Source: JBDLRH01 sp039800165
Lineage (GTDB): Bacteria > Pseudomonadota > Gammaproteobacteria > Burkholderiales > Burkholderiaceae_C
Length of the DNA: 64,000 nt
Assembly (NCBI GenBank): GCA_039800165.1
Contig: JBDLRH010000042.1
Span: 8,830-72,829, forward strand
Direction of reading: 5' to 3'
Shown here: positions 61,648 to 64,000 of the stretch, piece after piece
Numbering within the stretch: the stretch's first letter is position 1
Layout: the number at the start of each line of letters is the position of its first letter
Notes under the pieces: generated by a model
Database searches by the model: none
Told to the model about the DNA's origin: nothing
The model's input: the letters and a program-made list of their open reading frames with translations, nothing else
Program-made: the position numbers and the translations under genes

Positions 61648-62348
61648 GGCCGGTAGCGGTGGGCGGCGTGCTCGGCGTTGTCGCCGTGGGCTGCATCGGC
61701 GTCGGCATCCGCATCCGCTTCGTTGTCGTCGTTGTCTGCCCCGCCGAGCTGCTCGCGCACGATCTGGAAGATCTCGCGCCACGCGCGGCCGCGCCGCGGT
61801 GCCAGGCCTTGCGAGATGGAGGCGGCGTCGGGCTGTACGTCCTTGCGCGCCTGACGGATGAGTGCGCGCAGCTGCTGGCTGTCGGTGTCGGGGTGCTGCG
61901 CCATCCAGTCGGCCAACGCGCCGTCGTCGGCCACCAGCCGCTCGCGCCATTGCTCGGCCTGATGCAGCGCCAGCGTCTCGCGCGCCGAGCCTTGTTGCTG
62001 CTCGGCCAGCACCGTGCGGATCGCCTCGACGGTGTCCGCATCCAGCTGGCGCATCAGCTTGCCCACGAACTGCGACTGCCGGCGCCGGCCCTCGAAATTG
62101 GTGATGCGCTTGAGCGCATCGAGCGCGTCGGTCAGCTTGTCGGGCAGGGCCAGCCGGGCCTTGAGGTCGGCGCGCAGCGTCAGCAGCGATTCGCCCAGCT
62201 TTTGCAGCTCGGCGCTTTCGCGCTTGAGGTCGGTCTTGCTGGCGTCGGCGGTGCCCTTGAGCTCTGCCTTGAGCTGCAGGTCGAGTTCACTGCCTTCGGC
62301 AACGAACTGACCGCGCACGTAATAGCCTTTGCGGGGTTTGCGGGACAT
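61644..62348 (-). CDS. darP: Ribosome-associated assembly factor DarP (YjgA family)
   Basis: This 234-residue, highly charged helical protein has the YjgA-family core: KLTDALDALKRITNFEGRRRQSQFVGKLMRQLD, then WRERLVADDGALADWMAQHPDTDSQQLRALIRQARKD. E. coli DarP binds late 50S precursors and helps complete 23S rRNA folding. The C-terminal tail is Asp/Ala-rich and differs from E. coli. It is divergent from pmbA, the common proteobacterial arrangement. Confidence 0.92.
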   Translation of the reverse strand: MSRKPRKGYYVRGQFVAEGSELDLQLKAELKGTADASKTDLKRESAELQKLGESLLTLRADLKARLALPDKLTDALDALKRITNFEGRRRQSQFVGKLMRQLDADTVEAIRTVLAEQQQGSARETLALHQAEQWRERLVADDGALADWMAQHPDTDSQQLRALIRQARKDVQPDAASISQGLAPRRGRAWREIFQIVREQLGGADNDDNEADADADADAAHGDNAEHAAHRYRP

Positions 62349-62397
62349 GGGCTTCGGAAGGTGGCAAGTATCATAGCCGCCGACCTTCAAGGCACCC

Positions 62398-63804
62398 ATG
62401 GCCACCAGACGTTCCAGCCCTTCGACCAGCGCCGCTGCCGCACCCGCAAGTGACAGCGGTTTTGCCTATCAACGCCCCTTCTTCGAGAGCCTGGTGGACC
62501 AGGCGCTGGCGCATGCGCGCAAGCTCGGTGCGACCGACGCGGGCGCCGAGGCCTCCGAGGGCTGCGGCCTGAGCGTGTCGGTGCGCAAGGGGCGCCTGGA
62601 GACGGTGGAGCGCAACCGCGACAAGTCGCTGGGCGTGACGGTGTACGTCGGCCACAAGCGCGGCAACGCCAGCACCTCCGACTTTTCGCCGCAGGCGATC
62701 GAGCAGACAGTGCGTGCGGCCTTCGACATCGCGCGCTTCACTGCCGAAGACCCGGTGGCTGGGCTGCCCGACGCGGACGACATCGCACAGCCGGCCGAGC
62801 AGCGAGACCTGGACCTGTTCCACCCGTGGACCGTCACGAGCGAACAGGCCGCGCAACTGGCGCTGGAATGCGAAGAGGCAGCGGTGAGCACCGACCGGCG
62901 CATCACCAACAGCGAGGGCGCGTCGGTATCAGCCCAGCAAAGCCACTTCTTCAGCGCACACACCCGCGGCTTTCGGGGCGGGTATGCGAGCTCGCGCCAC
63001 AGCCTGTCGGTCGCGCCGATCGCCGGCAAGGGCGACGACATGCAGCGCGACTACTGGTACACCTCGATGCGCCGCGCGCAAGACCTCGCCAGCCCGGCCG
63101 TGGTGGGCCGCTACGCCGCCGAACGTGCCCTCAGCCGCCTGAAGTCGCGCAAGATCGCCACCGTCGAGTGCCCGGTGCTGTTCGAGTCGCCGCTGGCGGC
63201 GGGCCTGATCGGCGCGTTCGTGCACGCGGTGAGCGGTGGCGCGCTGTACCGCAAGAGCAGCTTCCTGCTGGATTCGCTGGGCAAGCGCGTCTTTCCCGCA
63301 CATGTGGACCTGTCGGAAGACCCGCACGAGCTGCGCGGCAAGGGCAGCGCGCCGTTTGACGAGGAAGGCGTGCGCACCCGCGCACGCAGGGTGGTGAGCG
63401 CAGGCGAGGTGCAGGGCTACTTCTTGAGCACCTATTCGGCGCGCAAGCTCGGCATGAAGACCACCGGCAACGCGGGCGGCTCGCACAACCTCACGCTGAG
63501 CTCGCGGCAGACGCGCGCCGGTGACGACCTCGACGCGATGCTGCGCAAGCTGGGCACCGGGCTGTTCGTCATTGAGCTGATGGGGCAGGGCGTGAACTAC
63601 GTCACCGGCGACTACTCGCGCGGCGCCAGCGGCTTCTGGGTCGAGAACGGCCGCATCGCCTACCCGGTGCAGGAGATCACCATCGCCGGCAACCTGAAAG
63701 ACATGCTGCAAGGCATCCAGGCGATCGGTGCCGACGCCTACACCTACGGCGCCAAGACCACCGGCTCGGTGCTGATCGACCGGATGAAGGTGGCCGGCAG
63801 CTGA
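62398..63804 (+). CDS. pmbA: Metalloprotease PmbA (TldE)
   Basis: PmbA/TldE is the non-catalytic-looking subunit of the TldD/TldE protease complex, which processes antibiotic precursors and degrades CcdA-like antitoxins. The 468-residue protein has EASEGCGLSVSVRKGRLETVERNRDKSLGVTVYVG, FESPLAAGLIGAFVHAVSGGALYRKSSFL and the C-terminal GVNYVTGDYSRGASGFWVENG. The HExxxH site is found in the partner TldD, which is not in this window. Confidence 0.95.
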   Translation: MATRRSSPSTSAAAAPASDSGFAYQRPFFESLVDQALAHARKLGATDAGAEASEGCGLSVSVRKGRLETVERNRDKSLGVTVYVGHKRGNASTSDFSPQAIEQTVRAAFDIARFTAEDPVAGLPDADDIAQPAEQRDLDLFHPWTVTSEQAAQLALECEEAAVSTDRRITNSEGASVSAQQSHFFSAHTRGFRGGYASSRHSLSVAPIAGKGDDMQRDYWYTSMRRAQDLASPAVVGRYAAERALSRLKSRKIATVECPVLFESPLAAGLIGAFVHAVSGGALYRKSSFLLDSLGKRVFPAHVDLSEDPHELRGKGSAPFDEEGVRTRARRVVSAGEVQGYFLSTYSARKLGMKTTGNAGGSHNLTLSSRQTRAGDDLDAMLRKLGTGLFVIELMGQGVNYVTGDYSRGASGFWVENGRIAYPVQEITIAGNLKDMLQGIQAIGADAYTYGAKTTGSVLIDRMKVAGS

Positions 63805-63873
63805 TTACCCGCGGAGCGGCAGGTCAGCGGCTCGAGACGCAGTAGTTGCCGCTGGCGTAGTACCCGCCGGGGG

Positions 63874-63914
63874 AAAACCAAACAGGGCCGGCCCTGATGG
63901 AGGAGCCGGCCCTG
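63874..63914 (-). terminator. Intrinsic terminator downstream of tRNA-Thr
   Basis: Read on the minus strand, CAGGGCCGGC, a 12-base loop and GCCGGCCCTG form a perfect 10-pair stem followed by TTTGGTTTT. It lies directly after the tRNA 3' end. Confidence 0.85.
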
Positions 63915-63923
63915 TGGACTGTC

Positions 63924-63999
63924 TGGTGCCGGCAAGAGGAGTCGAACCCCCGACCTTCGCATTACGAATGCGCTGCTCTACCAACTGAGCTATGCCGGC
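63924..63999 (-). tRNA. tRNA-Thr (anticodon CGT)
   Basis: A full 76-base cloverleaf can be folded on the minus strand. The acceptor GCCGGCA pairs with TGCCGGC, the D-arm is GCTCAGTTGGTAGAGC, the anticodon loop TTCGTAA gives CGT (threonine, codon ACG), and the T-loop TTCGACT is followed by A and an encoded CCA end. The anticodon stem has one G-A mismatch at its outer pair. The 5' end is one base from the window edge. Confidence 0.95.
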
Positions 64000-64000
64000 T

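Overview
The window looks like a stretch of a high-GC betaproteobacterial chromosome, most probably order Burkholderiales. The basis is gene content and order: acnB; argD-argF; DUF3579-rpsT-murJ; purM-permease-hda-HAD-pcnB-folK; suhB/trmJ-cysE; mog-darP/pmbA; and the kynBUA tryptophan operon. The genus cannot be named from this. Coding density is very high, many genes overlap by 1 or 4 bases, and I see no insertion sequence, prophage, integron or CRISPR array. The window opens inside a CitE-like lyase gene and closes on a tRNA-Thr(CGT).

Layout. 1-3.8 kb: end of a TCA-cycle block (CitE-like lyase, exported hypothetical, aconitase B). 3.8-6.2 kb: a two-component pair whose membrane kinase carries an ethylene-receptor-like N-terminus. 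6.2-10.4 kb: FAD monooxygenase and kynB-kynU-kynA. 10.4-12.9 kb: argD-argF and a YkgJ-type zinc-cluster protein. 13-16.5 kb: DUF3579, rpsT, murJ, SirB1-like. 16.5-25.5 kb: AlkB-like hydroxylase, purM, AI-2E permease, hda, HAD phosphatase, pcnB, folK and a five-haem cytochrome c. 25.5-35 kb: Nudix, SDR, gshA, SRPBCC, a stand-alone infA, MFS transporter, YqjE/YqjD-like pair, truC, glnS. 35.2-39.4 kb: MacA-like adaptor plus a split MacB-type ABC exporter. 39.4-50.5 kb: an 11-kb, ten-gene chemosensory operon on the minus strand. 50.8-64 kb: uppP; an SOS-box-controlled pair of uncharacterised DNA-metabolism genes (radical SAM plus TIGR03915-like); mutS-Anbu-hydrolase; suhB/trmJ-cysE; mog-darP/pmbA; tRNA-Thr.

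The most unusual unit is the chemosensory operon. It runs from a soluble receptor with two separate MCP signalling tips, through a triple-CheW scaffold, CheB, a HEAT-repeat protein, CheR, a response regulator, CheA, a small STAS-like protein and CheY, to a membrane-anchored MCP-like protein that carries a CheZ-like FQDxxxQ motif and a short hydrophobic C-terminal tail. I infer a self-contained signalling module in which the last protein could be a receptor-type CheY phosphatase. No flagellar or pilus structural gene is in the window, so its output is unknown.

Other points of interest: a MacA-like adaptor with two Spy/CpxP-like LTxxQ repeats inserted near its C-terminus; a structured leader or small RNA with a strong intrinsic terminator upstream of glnS; a perfect LexA-type box that overlaps the start of the radical-SAM gene; and a TCTTATATAAGA palindrome that occurs upstream of acnB and again between argD and the DUF3579 gene. 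All functional assignments come from reading motifs in the sequence; no database search was run.
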